This document shows, in pieces, positions 55,901 through 63,236 of a DNA stretch of 64,000 nt. The notes below the pieces were generated by a model, which was given only the letters and a program-made list of their open reading frames with translations, ran no database searches and had not been told where the DNA came from. The DNA lies in NCBI GenBank assembly GCA_017164015.1, contig CP071065.1:933409-997408 (forward strand). Reading direction: 5' to 3'. The translations under genes were made by a program, and so were the position numbers. Each line of letters starts with the position of its first letter. Positions within the stretch are counted from its first letter, which is position 1. This DNA is from Nostoc sp. UHCC 0702. GTDB taxonomy: Bacteria; Cyanobacteriota; Cyanobacteriia; Cyanobacteriales; Nostocaceae.

Positions 55901-57267
55901 GCTTCACCGAGAATCAAAGAGGAATGATGCAAGCAGTTTGCGACCAAATAGCGATGGCTATGGAACGTGCGAGCTTAATTGCTTCTCTACAACAGCAAAC
56001 TGAACAGTTGAGTGAAGCCAACCGCATGAAAGATGAGTTCTTGGCGATATTGTCCCATGAATTGCGATCGCCCCTCAACGCCATCCTCGGTTGGGCCCAG
56101 CTACTACGTGTCCGCAAGCTCAGCGAAACTCAGACAGCTAAAGCACTGGAGACCATCGAACGCAATGCCAAGGCGCAAACACAGCTAATTGAAGATTTGC
56201 TCGATATCTCGCGGATGATTAGAGGCAAGTTGCGGCTGAATGTTCGTACTTGTGATTTGATTTTGATTATTCAGTCAGCGATCGAAACTGTCAACCTAGC
56301 AGCCCTTGCCAAAGAAATCGATTTGAGATTTTCTCTAACTCCCTCTGCAACAATAGACAATGCAGATTTGGGTTTAGAAGTCAATAGTGAAAAGGCAGAA
56401 TCTATTGAACCAAAATCTCCAGCGACTCGATGCTTAGTTCCCGGTGACGCTGAGCGTTTGCAGCAGATTATCTGGAATTTGCTATCCAATGCCATCAAAT
56501 TTACACCGCGAGGTGGCAAGGTAGAAGTCAAGCTATCAACTGTCAGTGGTCAAGAAAAACAGCGGACAACCGACAACTATGCTCAAATCCAAGTGATTGA
56601 CACAGGTATTGGCATCAGTCCAGAATTTCTTCCTTACGTTTTTGACCGTTTTCGTCAAGCCGATAGTTCTAGTACCAGGTCACATGGTGGACTAGGATTA
56701 GGATTAGCGATCGTCCGTCATTTAGTAGAATTGCATGGCGGTACTGTCCACGTAGAAAGTCAGGGCGAACAACAAGGAGCGACGTTTACAGTCAAGCTGC
56801 CCCTTAATCCTTCAGTTCCCCATCACCTCAGCCCAAGAACCCAAGAACCCCCCGTTCCCTCAGACTCTCTACAGTTGGATGCCTCTCTTTTAGGTGTGCG
56901 GGTATTGGTTGTAGATGACGAAGCCGACACTCGTGAATTTACCACCACAGTACTCGAACAGTGTCATGCCGAAGTTCAGGCAGTTGCATCAGTACAAGAA
57001 GCATTAGAGATGATTCCCCAGTGGAAACCAGATGTTTTAGTTAGCGACATAGGTATGCCAGAGGAAGATGGTTACTCATTGATCCGCAAATTGCGATCGC
57101 AACCAGCAGAACAAGGTGGAAAGATTCCGGCAGCAGCCCTCACAGCCTATGCTAGGGCAGAGGATAGGATGCGCGCCATCAAGGAAGGTTATCAACTGCA
57201 CTTACCCAAGCCTATTGAGCCAGCGGAATTAGCCACAGTAGTTGCTAGCCTTGTGGGACGCACCTGA
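52939..57267 (+). CDS. Membrane hybrid histidine kinase, multi-PAS
   Basis: 1442 residues. About eight N-terminal membrane helices (residues 20-310) form a sensory membrane domain. Four PAS/PAC units (about 325-450, 455-580, 595-720, 725-850), a GAF domain (about 860-1010), HisKA with phospho-acceptor His1040 (SHELRSPLNAI), HATPase (DTGIGISPEF, GLGLGLAIVRHLV) and a C-terminal receiver with phospho-acceptor Asp1370 (LVSDIGMPEEDG) follow. The signal is unknown. It could phosphorylate its own receiver or pass phosphate on. The LuxR-type gene lies 373 bp downstream on the same strand and has no receiver domain, so a direct phosphotransfer link is not obvious. Confidence 0.9.
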   Translation: MLNVNRLQLQDLHNSLVVRVASAIAITIGGLVLLGWFFQVEVLKLGFPGSAMTMKANTALSFILSGISLWLLQKSRGNKFNLESKDTKASTDNSKSSRYRVLYLGLGRIFAVAVALIGLLVVGKYLLGANLSINQQLLYDSPTTITSLHPGLMGLNTAINLIFIGTALLLLIQQKNHRSYWYAQIFALIAALISLQAVIGYAYGVPIFYGIVPHTTTMGLHTALTFIVLCVGILWVRSDQGCMRVVMSDNFGGLLARRLLVAAIAVPFVSGWLILQGQQAGYYSPTFALSLFTIVLIVIFLLLVWQSARVIERLCHQNDHARKTYEEKLRSFVDSNVIGILFGDVYGGIQQANDEFLGMIGYTQEDLQQGKLSWSNITPPEYLYLDEQGIAQAKANPKGTCTPYKKEFIRKDGSRVPVLVGYVLLGENRTESVAFILDLSDRQFAEAEQQKLVSLIENSSDFIGIATLEGKSLYVNNAGQKLVGIESIEVVKQKVLLDYLMPEDKAFLSEHILPIVFTQGRWQGEFRLRHLQTGLPIPVDCNIFTIIDKNTGQPMAVATVTRDITERNQAREQIIQLNKDLQRRIVELQTLLEVIPIGIGIAEDPQCQTIRINPCLAQQLGISPDENASLTAPIHERPTSFKVYRDGRELPAEELPMQYSAANGVEVLNCELDIIHENGKIIKLLEYVAPLFDEEGKTRGSVGAFLDITERKQAEAILRNQQKWLDDVLNLMPMPLLFIEPGTARVTFANQAANEFNGGEFPQGLSADEYHIADHCTDTAGDRIPNNQMPGVRVARGERLEGLEVDWHTSAGVRSLHIFADSLPAMHGYPATCLLAFQDITNLKEVEKALSLGYRRLQLLFSTASDLLSSQQPVALIDSVFRKLAVQIGLDVYFNYLVEDNQVMRLASFTGISEELAKQIEWLEFGQAVCGTVAQQRCPISVEQVQESTDSKTELIRSLGISAYYCYPLMAQGRLLGTLSFGSRTRTRFTENQRGMMQAVCDQIAMAMERASLIASLQQQTEQLSEANRMKDEFLAILSHELRSPLNAILGWAQLLRVRKLSETQTAKALETIERNAKAQTQLIEDLLDISRMIRGKLRLNVRTCDLILIIQSAIETVNLAALAKEIDLRFSLTPSATIDNADLGLEVNSEKAESIEPKSPATRCLVPGDAERLQQIIWNLLSNAIKFTPRGGKVEVKLSTVSGQEKQRTTDNYAQIQVIDTGIGISPEFLPYVFDRFRQADSSSTRSHGGLGLGLAIVRHLVELHGGTVHVESQGEQQGATFTVKLPLNPSVPHHLSPRTQEPPVPSDSLQLDASLLGVRVLVVDDEADTREFTTTVLEQCHAEVQAVASVQEALEMIPQWKPDVLVSDIGMPEEDGYSLIRKLRSQPAEQGGKIPAAALTAYARAEDRMRAIKEGYQLHLPKPIEPAELATVVASLVGRT

Positions 57268-57640
57268 AAAATGCTTGGGGAATGGGGAACTCAATGCCCT
57301 GCGTTATCGCGTGCCGACAGCATTTGCACCTAGCCTGAGATCCCACCTTTTGCAAAGTGGCTGGCGACGCTTAAGATGTGTAACTGCTTCACCTCCTGTT
57401 TTCTACTTAATTACTGCTTTAACAAGCTTCATCCGAAATTAAGAATTTAAAAGTTGTATTGAAATTAAGTTGCCCACAAGGCTGAAAAAATAATAAGTGA
57501 TAGTGATTCCTGGGTTTAAATTTTAAGCCTGGTAATAACTAGTTATGTGAACATAATTTTTTGGACAATATCTACACAAATCAAAGTGCATCTGTGAAGT
57601 CAAATAAGCCATATATCAAAATTGAAGTAACTAAATTAAT
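57268..57640. other. 373-bp gap, nothing recognised
   Basis: Includes the likely promoter region of the LuxR-type regulator. No ORF or repeat stood out. Confidence 0.4.
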
Positions 57641-58252
57641 ATGATTGCGCTAATCAAAACATCTACATCAACACCAATTAAACTACAACTACCTAATGTT
57701 AAATTGCCTGCTGTGCAACAAGCTGGTTTTTTACAAGAAGTTATAGAAGGATTAGGAGATGGCATTTTAATTTTAACTAGAGCGGGTAAACTTGTTTATA
57801 GCAATGCATCTGCCTACCACATTTGTTGTCAGCTAAATCAAGGTCATTCTAATTCTAGTTTTGTGCCGCCAGCTATTTTGCATCTCTGCCAAACCTTACT
57901 TGAAAGTCGCAGCTTTTGCTCTGAGCCGCTGATAATGTTATCTGATGACATTGTACTTAATAAGTCAACTACCTTTCGCATCAGAGTCAAATTGCTGGAT
58001 TTAGAAAGATTCCAGATTCCTTGTTTCTTAGTTACTATTGAGAACCGATATGAGTCTCTCAAAAATATAGCGATCGCAGAAATCAAAAAATTTGCTTTAA
58101 CACCACGAGAAGCTGAAATTTGGTGTCTCTATCGCAACAAATACACCTACAAAGAAATTGCTACCCAGCTTTTCATTACTCTCAATACAGTAAAAAAGCA
58201 TATGAAAAATATTCATGCTAAACGACAATACTTTGTAGAAAGTAATTCCTAA
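57641..58252 (+). CDS. LuxR-type HTH regulator with PAS-like N-terminus
   Basis: 203 residues. The N-terminal half (QEVIEGLGDGILILTRAGKLVYSNASA) reads as a PAS-like sensor. The C-terminus is a LuxR/FixJ helix-turn-helix: LTPREAEIWCLYRNKYTYKEIATQLFI followed by LNTVKKHMKNIHAK. A transcription regulator that responds to a bound ligand or redox cue is likely; target genes are unknown. It ends about 200 bp before the converging DUF4168 gene. Confidence 0.85.
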   Translation: MIALIKTSTSTPIKLQLPNVKLPAVQQAGFLQEVIEGLGDGILILTRAGKLVYSNASAYHICCQLNQGHSNSSFVPPAILHLCQTLLESRSFCSEPLIMLSDDIVLNKSTTFRIRVKLLDLERFQIPCFLVTIENRYESLKNIAIAEIKKFALTPREAEIWCLYRNKYTYKEIATQLFITLNTVKKHMKNIHAKRQYFVESNS

Positions 58253-58447
58253 GCGTCCGCCATTATTAAATTCCCTAATTTGAATGATGGGGTATTGAAC
58301 TATTCCCTATTGCCCTTAAGAGTTTCTTTTTAAGAAGGATTTAAGACTGCAACAGGATTATCATCGCTCATAATCAATACGTACTCATTATCCTCGATTT
58401 TCAGCAAGGATAATATATCAATTTTATTAAATTTCCCTGTAGTCTTA
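58253..58447 (-). other. Gap with a possible short leftward coding relic
   Basis: The minus strand reads KTTGKFNKIDILSLLKIEDN then EYVLIMSDDNPVAVLNPS, closing at a TAA near 58332. The composition looks protein-like, and the end resembles the -PVAVL- end of Phd-type antitoxins. No ATG start exists; only a TTG would give 25 residues. It may be a degraded small gene. Confidence 0.3.
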
Positions 58448-58924
58448 CTACTGAGAATCAGGAGTTTTTTGCAGGCGAATTAATGTATTATATACCTGCC
58501 GTTTTAAGTTATTGTTATTTTGGATCTCTACAGTAATCCCATTGAAACGTGAAATGGTAAGACCATTATCTTCAACTATTTTTTGGGAACGATTACAGTA
58601 ATCGGTTGCAATATCTCTAGCCTGGCGTGGCAGACTATTCATACTGTTGGGATCATTACAAGCAATTTCGGGAATTTCTCCACCACCAATCAGTTTCTTA
58701 ATTTCTTCAAAAGCTTTTTGACGTGATGGTTCCATTGCTAACACAGCTTGAGCGTAGCTAGTAATTTCACTACTATTAACTGGTGAAATTTGAGCCTCAG
58801 CTTGTGAATGCAAAATCAAAGTGCTAGCGACAAAACTAGCAGTGGTAAGAGCGCCCAAAAACAAATTTCGAGAAAGCATGGTTTGCAGCCGTGTTCGGAA
58901 AATTAAATCAGAAATTTTCTTCAT
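58448..58924 (-). CDS. DUF4168 secreted protein
   Basis: 158 residues. Signal peptide or membrane anchor: MKKISDLIFRTRLQTMLSRN then FLGALTTASFVASTLILHSQAEAQ. The mature part (SEITSYAQAVLAMEPSRQKAFEEIKKLIGG... YCNRSQKIVEDNGLTISRFN) matches the DUF4168 helical domain: two long helices and the AREFNQI/ISRFN motif. Function unknown; periplasmic or secreted. ATG 58924. It lies 96 bp downstream of holA on the same strand and may share its transcript. Confidence 0.85.
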   Translation of the reverse strand: MKKISDLIFRTRLQTMLSRNLFLGALTTASFVASTLILHSQAEAQISPVNSSEITSYAQAVLAMEPSRQKAFEEIKKLIGGGEIPEIACNDPNSMNSLPRQARDIATDYCNRSQKIVEDNGLTISRFNGITVEIQNNNNLKRQVYNTLIRLQKTPDSQ

Positions 58925-59020
58925 AAAGTTTGTGACACAGAACTAGAGTAGAGATATGTTAAAGACTTTGAATTATTTTAAAAGCGAGAAGTTCCAGAAG
59001 TCTCCCAATTAAGCAAACTT

Positions 59021-60022
59021 TTAGGAGTATTGCGAGTTTTGTCGGCATACTTCGCATAATTCTATGATTTTCGTCTGAAGTACTGACATTTCCGAGGCTC
59101 CTTGCTTGAGACTCACTTCTAACTCCAGTAGTAAAGGTAAGCACGAAATTAGTTGCTGTACAGAAAGAAATTTAACTTCTTGCTGTAAAAAGTAGATGCG
59201 TTTGGGGTTAGCAATCTCAGCAGCTTTAGCGATCGCTTGTGGATTTTGTTCACCGCCTTCCATGACGATTTTTACCCATAACCATGTACGAAATTGACCA
59301 ATGAGAGTAGCGACTATCCGTAAACCAGGCTCAGAAGCATTAATGAGATCAGCCAAGATATTTAAAGCTTTACCCGTGTCTCCTGTTCTAATCGCTGCTG
59401 ATAATTGTAGACTATTTTGTGTAGTATTTCGTACTAATTGCGTAACTATATCTACGTCTAAAGGCTTATTGCTTCCTACTGTATAAAGACGCAGTTTCTC
59501 TAGTTCACTGTAGAGTAGGCGTGTATCATTACCCACTGCTTCAGCCAATATTTGTGCAATCTTGGGAGACAGTTTCACTCCCACAGCTTGAGCCGCTTGA
59601 TTAACGGCTTGTACCAGCAATTCCGTCTTCCAGGGTGGGATGAGCGGAAATTCTTGGAACTCACTAGCGAATTGTTTGAATAATTTTGTCGATTTTAAGC
59701 GTTCATCGGGTTTGTTACGGGTAGTGAGCAATAAAAATGAGTTTTCTGGAATGACTGGTAGAGTTCGCGCCAGTTCTGCTAAAACGTTGTCTGGACAATG
59801 CTGACACAGGGTAGTATTCATCAGCCACACCAAGCGCCCACCCGCTCCAAAAGTTGGTGTCATCACTTGATTTAAGGCAGCGATCGCAGCGTCAGGTTGC
59901 TCAGGGGAGAATGAAGTATAGTTAAAACTTGTCCATAAAGGGTCGAGGACGCGATCGCGCAACAAAGCGATCGCTCGTTCTATGGCAAAATCATCCTCAC
60001 CCCAGTAAACATAGATTGGCAT
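59021..60022 (-). CDS. holA: DNA polymerase III delta subunit
   Basis: 333 residues. Clamp-loader wrench subunit (HolA) that opens the beta clamp. MPIYVYWGEDDFAIERAIALL replaces the P-loop region of ATPase clamp-loader subunits, followed by the delta-specific LLLTTRNKPDERLKSTKLFKQFA, LAEAVGNDTRLLYSELEKL and the C-terminal collar helices (LIGQFRTWLWVKI). Usual length. ATG 60022. Lies in front of the DUF4168 gene. Confidence 0.9.
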   Translation of the reverse strand: MPIYVYWGEDDFAIERAIALLRDRVLDPLWTSFNYTSFSPEQPDAAIAALNQVMTPTFGAGGRLVWLMNTTLCQHCPDNVLAELARTLPVIPENSFLLLTTRNKPDERLKSTKLFKQFASEFQEFPLIPPWKTELLVQAVNQAAQAVGVKLSPKIAQILAEAVGNDTRLLYSELEKLRLYTVGSNKPLDVDIVTQLVRNTTQNSLQLSAAIRTGDTGKALNILADLINASEPGLRIVATLIGQFRTWLWVKIVMEGGEQNPQAIAKAAEIANPKRIYFLQQEVKFLSVQQLISCLPLLLELEVSLKQGASEMSVLQTKIIELCEVCRQNSQYS

Positions 60023-60062
60023 AAAGATAGAAAATTGGGAATAGGCAATAGGGAATAGGGCA

Positions 60063-60231
60063 TAGGTCAGTTGACAGTTGACAGTTGACAGTTGTCAATT
60101 GTCAATTGTCTCCCCATCTCCCCATTGTCCCCCAACCCCAGAGGGGGCCCCAATGCTCCCCATCTCCCCTGCTCCCCATCTCCCCTGCTCCCCATCTCCC
60201 CTGCTCCCCATCTCCCCTGCTCCCTTATCCT
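60063..60231. repeat. STRR block, GTTGACA and CTCCCCATC types
   Basis: A GTTGACA array (about 60068-60090), its inverted TTGTCAA form, then CCCCATCTCCCCTGCT units (about 60155-60224). No gene is supported in the gap 60023-60331. Confidence 0.9.
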
Positions 60232-60331
60232 CTGTCATCATTCTAGAAAAGCTAAATACTTTTTAAATCACTCTGTCAATTAGGTTAATTTTCCCTAAAA
60301 TCTATCAAGTGAGAGCGCGAGGCTACAAAGA

Positions 60332-61120
60332 TTGGACGACAACTATCAAATTTATCTGAACCGGGTAGCAAGACTGACGCTACCAGAAGCTCACAGATCC
60401 CAAGTTGAGCATATCCAGGAATCTTCTAAATTTCAGCTGCATTCTGGTTCTAGACAAGCAGCACCTTTTCCTGGCTATACGCTAATAACCCCATCTGCGG
60501 CAGAAGAATCAGAAAACTCTGCTTTCTATGCCCAGATACAAGTTTACCAGCAGGAACTTTTACAGTTGCCTGTCAACAGTGATTTGATTATCCCTGTACC
60601 TCCTGCTAGCTTTCATCTCACCTTAGCAGACTTAATTTGGGACAGTGCTTACCGTGACGCCTGCGAAAAAAATCCTGAATTTGAACAACAGTTACGCTCT
60701 TGCTGTGCTGAAATATTTCAGCAGTATCAACAATCCATGACAAGTAAGACTAATCCCATTTTATGGCAAATGCTGGGATTGATAGTCATGCCAAGAGCTG
60801 TAGGTGTTTGTTTAGTACCCCAAGATGAATACAGTTATGAGCAGGTAATTAAGTTTCGCCGCACAATTTATCAAAATCCGAAGTTAATCGCTTTAGGTAT
60901 TGAACAGCATTATCATTTTACGGCACACATTACATTAGGCTATTTTGGGGAGGTTCCATCAGATTTAGACCGCACAAACTTTAGCACCTTGCTTTCTCAG
61001 TTGAATGAAAAATGGCAGTTGAATTATCCAAAATTTGTGATCAACCGTGTCGAACTGCGGAAATTTGAGGATATGACCTACTATCACCGTCAACCAGACT
61101 GGCCAAGTTTAGATTTTTAA
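60332..61120 (+). CDS. DUF1868 / 2H phosphoesterase-like protein
   Basis: 262 residues. Two H-x-T/S signatures in the right places: FHLTLADL (about residue 92) and HFTAHITLGYF (about 194), as in the 2H phosphoesterase superfamily, which acts on 2',3'-cyclic phosphates or similar. The rest matches the DUF1868-type cyanobacterial family (RTIYQNPKLIALGIEQHYHF). The start is a TTG at 60332. The activity is inferred from the two motifs. Confidence 0.75.
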   Translation: MDDNYQIYLNRVARLTLPEAHRSQVEHIQESSKFQLHSGSRQAAPFPGYTLITPSAAEESENSAFYAQIQVYQQELLQLPVNSDLIIPVPPASFHLTLADLIWDSAYRDACEKNPEFEQQLRSCCAEIFQQYQQSMTSKTNPILWQMLGLIVMPRAVGVCLVPQDEYSYEQVIKFRRTIYQNPKLIALGIEQHYHFTAHITLGYFGEVPSDLDRTNFSTLLSQLNEKWQLNYPKFVINRVELRKFEDMTYYHRQPDWPSLDF

Positions 61121-61301
61121 GTAATTGGGCATTGGGCATTGGGGAATGGGGTATTAGTTATTTTACCCCTGCTCCCCACTGCCTATTTTAAATGTACATT
61201 TGTAACTAATTGTGAAGTTAGAATAGGTACGGTTATTGCGATCGCTGAAGTTTAGAAAACCGAACCTACTACAATTTCAATTGATCTACTGTTTTAATTA
61301 G

Positions 61302-61402
61302 GAAGCTTGAAATTGGGCTTTTAAGATTGAAGATTGTTAAAAAAAGTAGACTATTTCACTACTAGCCAGAAAGCTTGAAATTGAGCCTCCTAAGACTAGA
61401 TA
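61302..61402 (+). promoter_or_regulatory. Direct repeat (AAGCTTGAAATTG) upstream of hsp20
   Basis: GAAGCTTGAAATTGGGCTT (about 61302) and AAAGCTTGAAATTGAGCCT (about 61370) are repeated with 68 bp spacing, and each is followed by the similar TTTTAAGATTG / CTCCTAAGACTAG. The second copy ends about 10 bp before the ribosome binding site. They may be two binding sites or one transcribed leader element. Confidence 0.5.
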
Positions 61403-61423
61403 GTGCATCTAAGAGGTGATATT

Positions 61424-61924
61424 ATGGCACTGATTCGTTGGGAACCATTCCGGGACATCGAACGCTATCAACCATTCCGCCGGGACATTGAACGTTGGGA
61501 GCCGTTTCGAGATATTGACACCTTACAGCGGCAAATAAATCGCTTGTTTGATAGATTAATTCCAACAGAGGATGGTGAAAAGACTGGATTTAGCTTTATT
61601 CCTCCTGCTGAACTCGAAGAAACTGAAAATGAAATTCATTTGAGACTTGAAGTACCTGGCCTAGAAGCGAAAGATATAAACGTAGAAGCAACTCCCGACT
61701 CAGTTAGCATTACTGGGGAACGAAAATTTGAGACTCAGACTCAAGACAATGGTGTCACTAGATCGGAATTTCGCTATGGCAAATTCCAGCGGGTAATTCA
61801 GTTACCTTCTTTAGTTGAAAACGACAAAGTACAGGCTGAATACAAAAATGGTGTTCTCCACCTAAACTTGCCGAAAGCAGAATCAGAAAAACACAAGGCA
61901 GTAAAAGTTAATCTTGGTCAATAG
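61424..61924 (+). CDS. Small heat shock protein (Hsp20/alpha-crystallin)
   Basis: 166 residues from ATG 61424, preceded by AAGAGGTG, a good ribosome binding site. The alpha-crystallin domain spans about 55-150 (IHLRLEVPGLEAKDINVEAT, ... FRYGKFQRVIQLPSLV, then the GVLHLNLPKAE end). The N-terminus is unusual: EPFRDIERYQPFRRDIERWE followed by PFRDIDTL, a duplicated or triplicated WEPFRDI motif where the family normally has one WEPFREIDTLQ. It is an ATP-independent chaperone that binds unfolding proteins and membranes under heat stress. A GTG at 61403 is an unlikely alternative start. Confidence 0.92.
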   Translation: MALIRWEPFRDIERYQPFRRDIERWEPFRDIDTLQRQINRLFDRLIPTEDGEKTGFSFIPPAELEETENEIHLRLEVPGLEAKDINVEATPDSVSITGERKFETQTQDNGVTRSEFRYGKFQRVIQLPSLVENDKVQAEYKNGVLHLNLPKAESEKHKAVKVNLGQ

Positions 61925-61998
61925 TCAATAGTTTTCCTTTTGTCCCCCCGTCTGTGCTTTTAGGCTCAGGTTTCTAAATCGATCATGATCTTGTTATC

Positions 61999-62030
61999 AA
62001 CCGCCTCGCACCAGCCAGAGGCGGTTTTCT
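61999..62030 (+). terminator. Intrinsic terminator of the hsp20 gene
   Basis: Perfect stem AACCGCCTC / GAGGCGGTT with a 10-nt loop followed by TTCT, 75 bp after the hsp20 stop codon. Confidence 0.8.
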
Positions 62031-62230
62031 ATCAAGTCTTGCAGCAAATATAAAAGTTTTTGGTTATACCAACTCTGTGTAAACTGGCACAGAATAATTA
62101 CTCTTTTATTGCTAACAGACTAGTACCGCAAGGCGGAAGTCAAAAGTCAAAAGTCAAAAGTCAAAAGTATTATGGAATGGGCTTTTTAGGGATTTTAAAT
62201 GGTTGCTCTATTTCCGCCGCGATGAAGTAG

Positions 62231-62372
62231 TACCCAATACGCTTGGGTTAAGGATAATTGTAGGTTGGGTAGAGCGTAAGCGTTACCCAACAAAGTCGTG
62301 AAAATGTTGGGTTGAGGAATGAAACCCAACCTACACGATTTACGGGTTTTGACTCTAACCCAAGCGTATTGG
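62231..62372. mobile_element. MITE-like element (CCAATACGCTTGGGTTA ends)
   Basis: 17-bp near-perfect inverted ends, CCAATACGCTTGGGTTA / TAACCCAAGCGTATTGG, around further GTAGGTTGGGT/ACCCAACCTAC stems. Non-coding. Confidence 0.75.
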
Positions 62373-62385
62373 ACTAGTACCCTAA

Positions 62386-62510
62386 TATATTGCACCATTC
62401 TCAATTAACCCTGCGGTGGGCACTACCAATAATGAAAAAATCAAGCTTTGAGCGAACCAATTGCAGTGCCCACTCTACAAAAATGTCATTAAATAACTGG
62501 TGCAAGATAT
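62386..62510. mobile_element. MITE-like element (TTGCACCA ends)
   Basis: TATATTGCACCA at the left and TGGTGCAAGATAT at the right, with an inner GTGGGCACT / AGTGCCCAC stem. It follows directly on the previous element. Confidence 0.65.
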
Positions 62511-62867
62511 GAATACCGTTGCTTTGGAAGCCAAAAGTGACGCAGTACTGTCTTGGGGTCTAACGCCACTTTCTTCAAGTCTGGCGACCGAACAGTGAAG
62601 CAGCTGGACTAAGAGAGTTATTGCTGGTCACTTGTTCTGTACCTCTGTTCAAGAGCTGCTTGTTGCCTCCTAGCTTCTTGCACCAGTGTGCCGTAGTCTG
62701 TTATTGACAGGTCACAAAAAGCCAATTTCTAATTTTGTCTACTTTTTGTGTTTAATGTTGCACACATATAGAAGCAAATGGCACTTAGATGTTGATAATG
62801 AACTATATGCCAGGAGGTAAGCCTTGGGTTACTCCTAAATTACCCTCATGGAAAATGTACATCTTCC
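62511..62867. other. AT-rich gap, nothing recognised
   Basis: About 360 bp with no ORF or repeat that I can support. AAAGTCAAAAGTC repeats lie earlier, near 62138-62168. Confidence 0.4.
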
Positions 62868-62900
62868 AGTTTTATTCAAATCACTGATTTGAATAAAACT
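62868..62900. promoter_or_regulatory. 33-bp palindrome before the zinc-ribbon gene
   Basis: AGTTTTATTCAAATCA, one C, then its exact reverse complement, 80 bp before the ATG at 62980. With only one base between the arms it is more likely a DNA operator or a cruciform than an RNA hairpin. Confidence 0.5.
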
Positions 62901-62979
62901 GCCAACTAAACACACACTGATCCTATTTCATTTGCTTGAATAGCTATATTGATAGGATTGATATTCACCATTCTTGACT

Positions 62980-63225
62980 ATGGCTAGTAAGTTCATTGAC
63001 GTTAGAGAATATACTGTCAGGGCTCATAAAAGACAAATACACACTCGTGTTTTCAATTTTGTCTGTAAAGAGTGCAATCAGGCTACAAAACGCGAGACAT
63101 ATGGGCCTCGCCCGCTTTATTGCGAACAATGTCGCCCTCCGCAACCACCCAAAAAATCCCAGCAGCCAGCTCAAAAGGCAAAACCTAGACCAATGACCTA
63201 CAAAAGTGATATTGACTTGGGTTGA
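62980..63225 (+). CDS. Small zinc-ribbon conserved cyanobacterial protein
   Basis: 81 residues from ATG 62980 (a TTG at 62974 is possible). [25 protein letters not shown] carries two CxxC pairs that should form a zinc ribbon. The N-terminus ([20 protein letters not shown]) is basic and the tail is proline/lysine-rich. It looks like a nucleic-acid- or protein-binding ribbon; function unknown. The next gene starts 12 bp after its stop, so they are probably co-transcribed. Confidence 0.7.
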   Translation: MASKFIDVREYTVRAHKRQIHTRVFNFVCKECNQATKRETYGPRPLYCEQCRPPQPPKKSQQPAQKAKPRPMTYKSDIDLG

Positions 63226-63236
63226 TTTGAAGCGTT

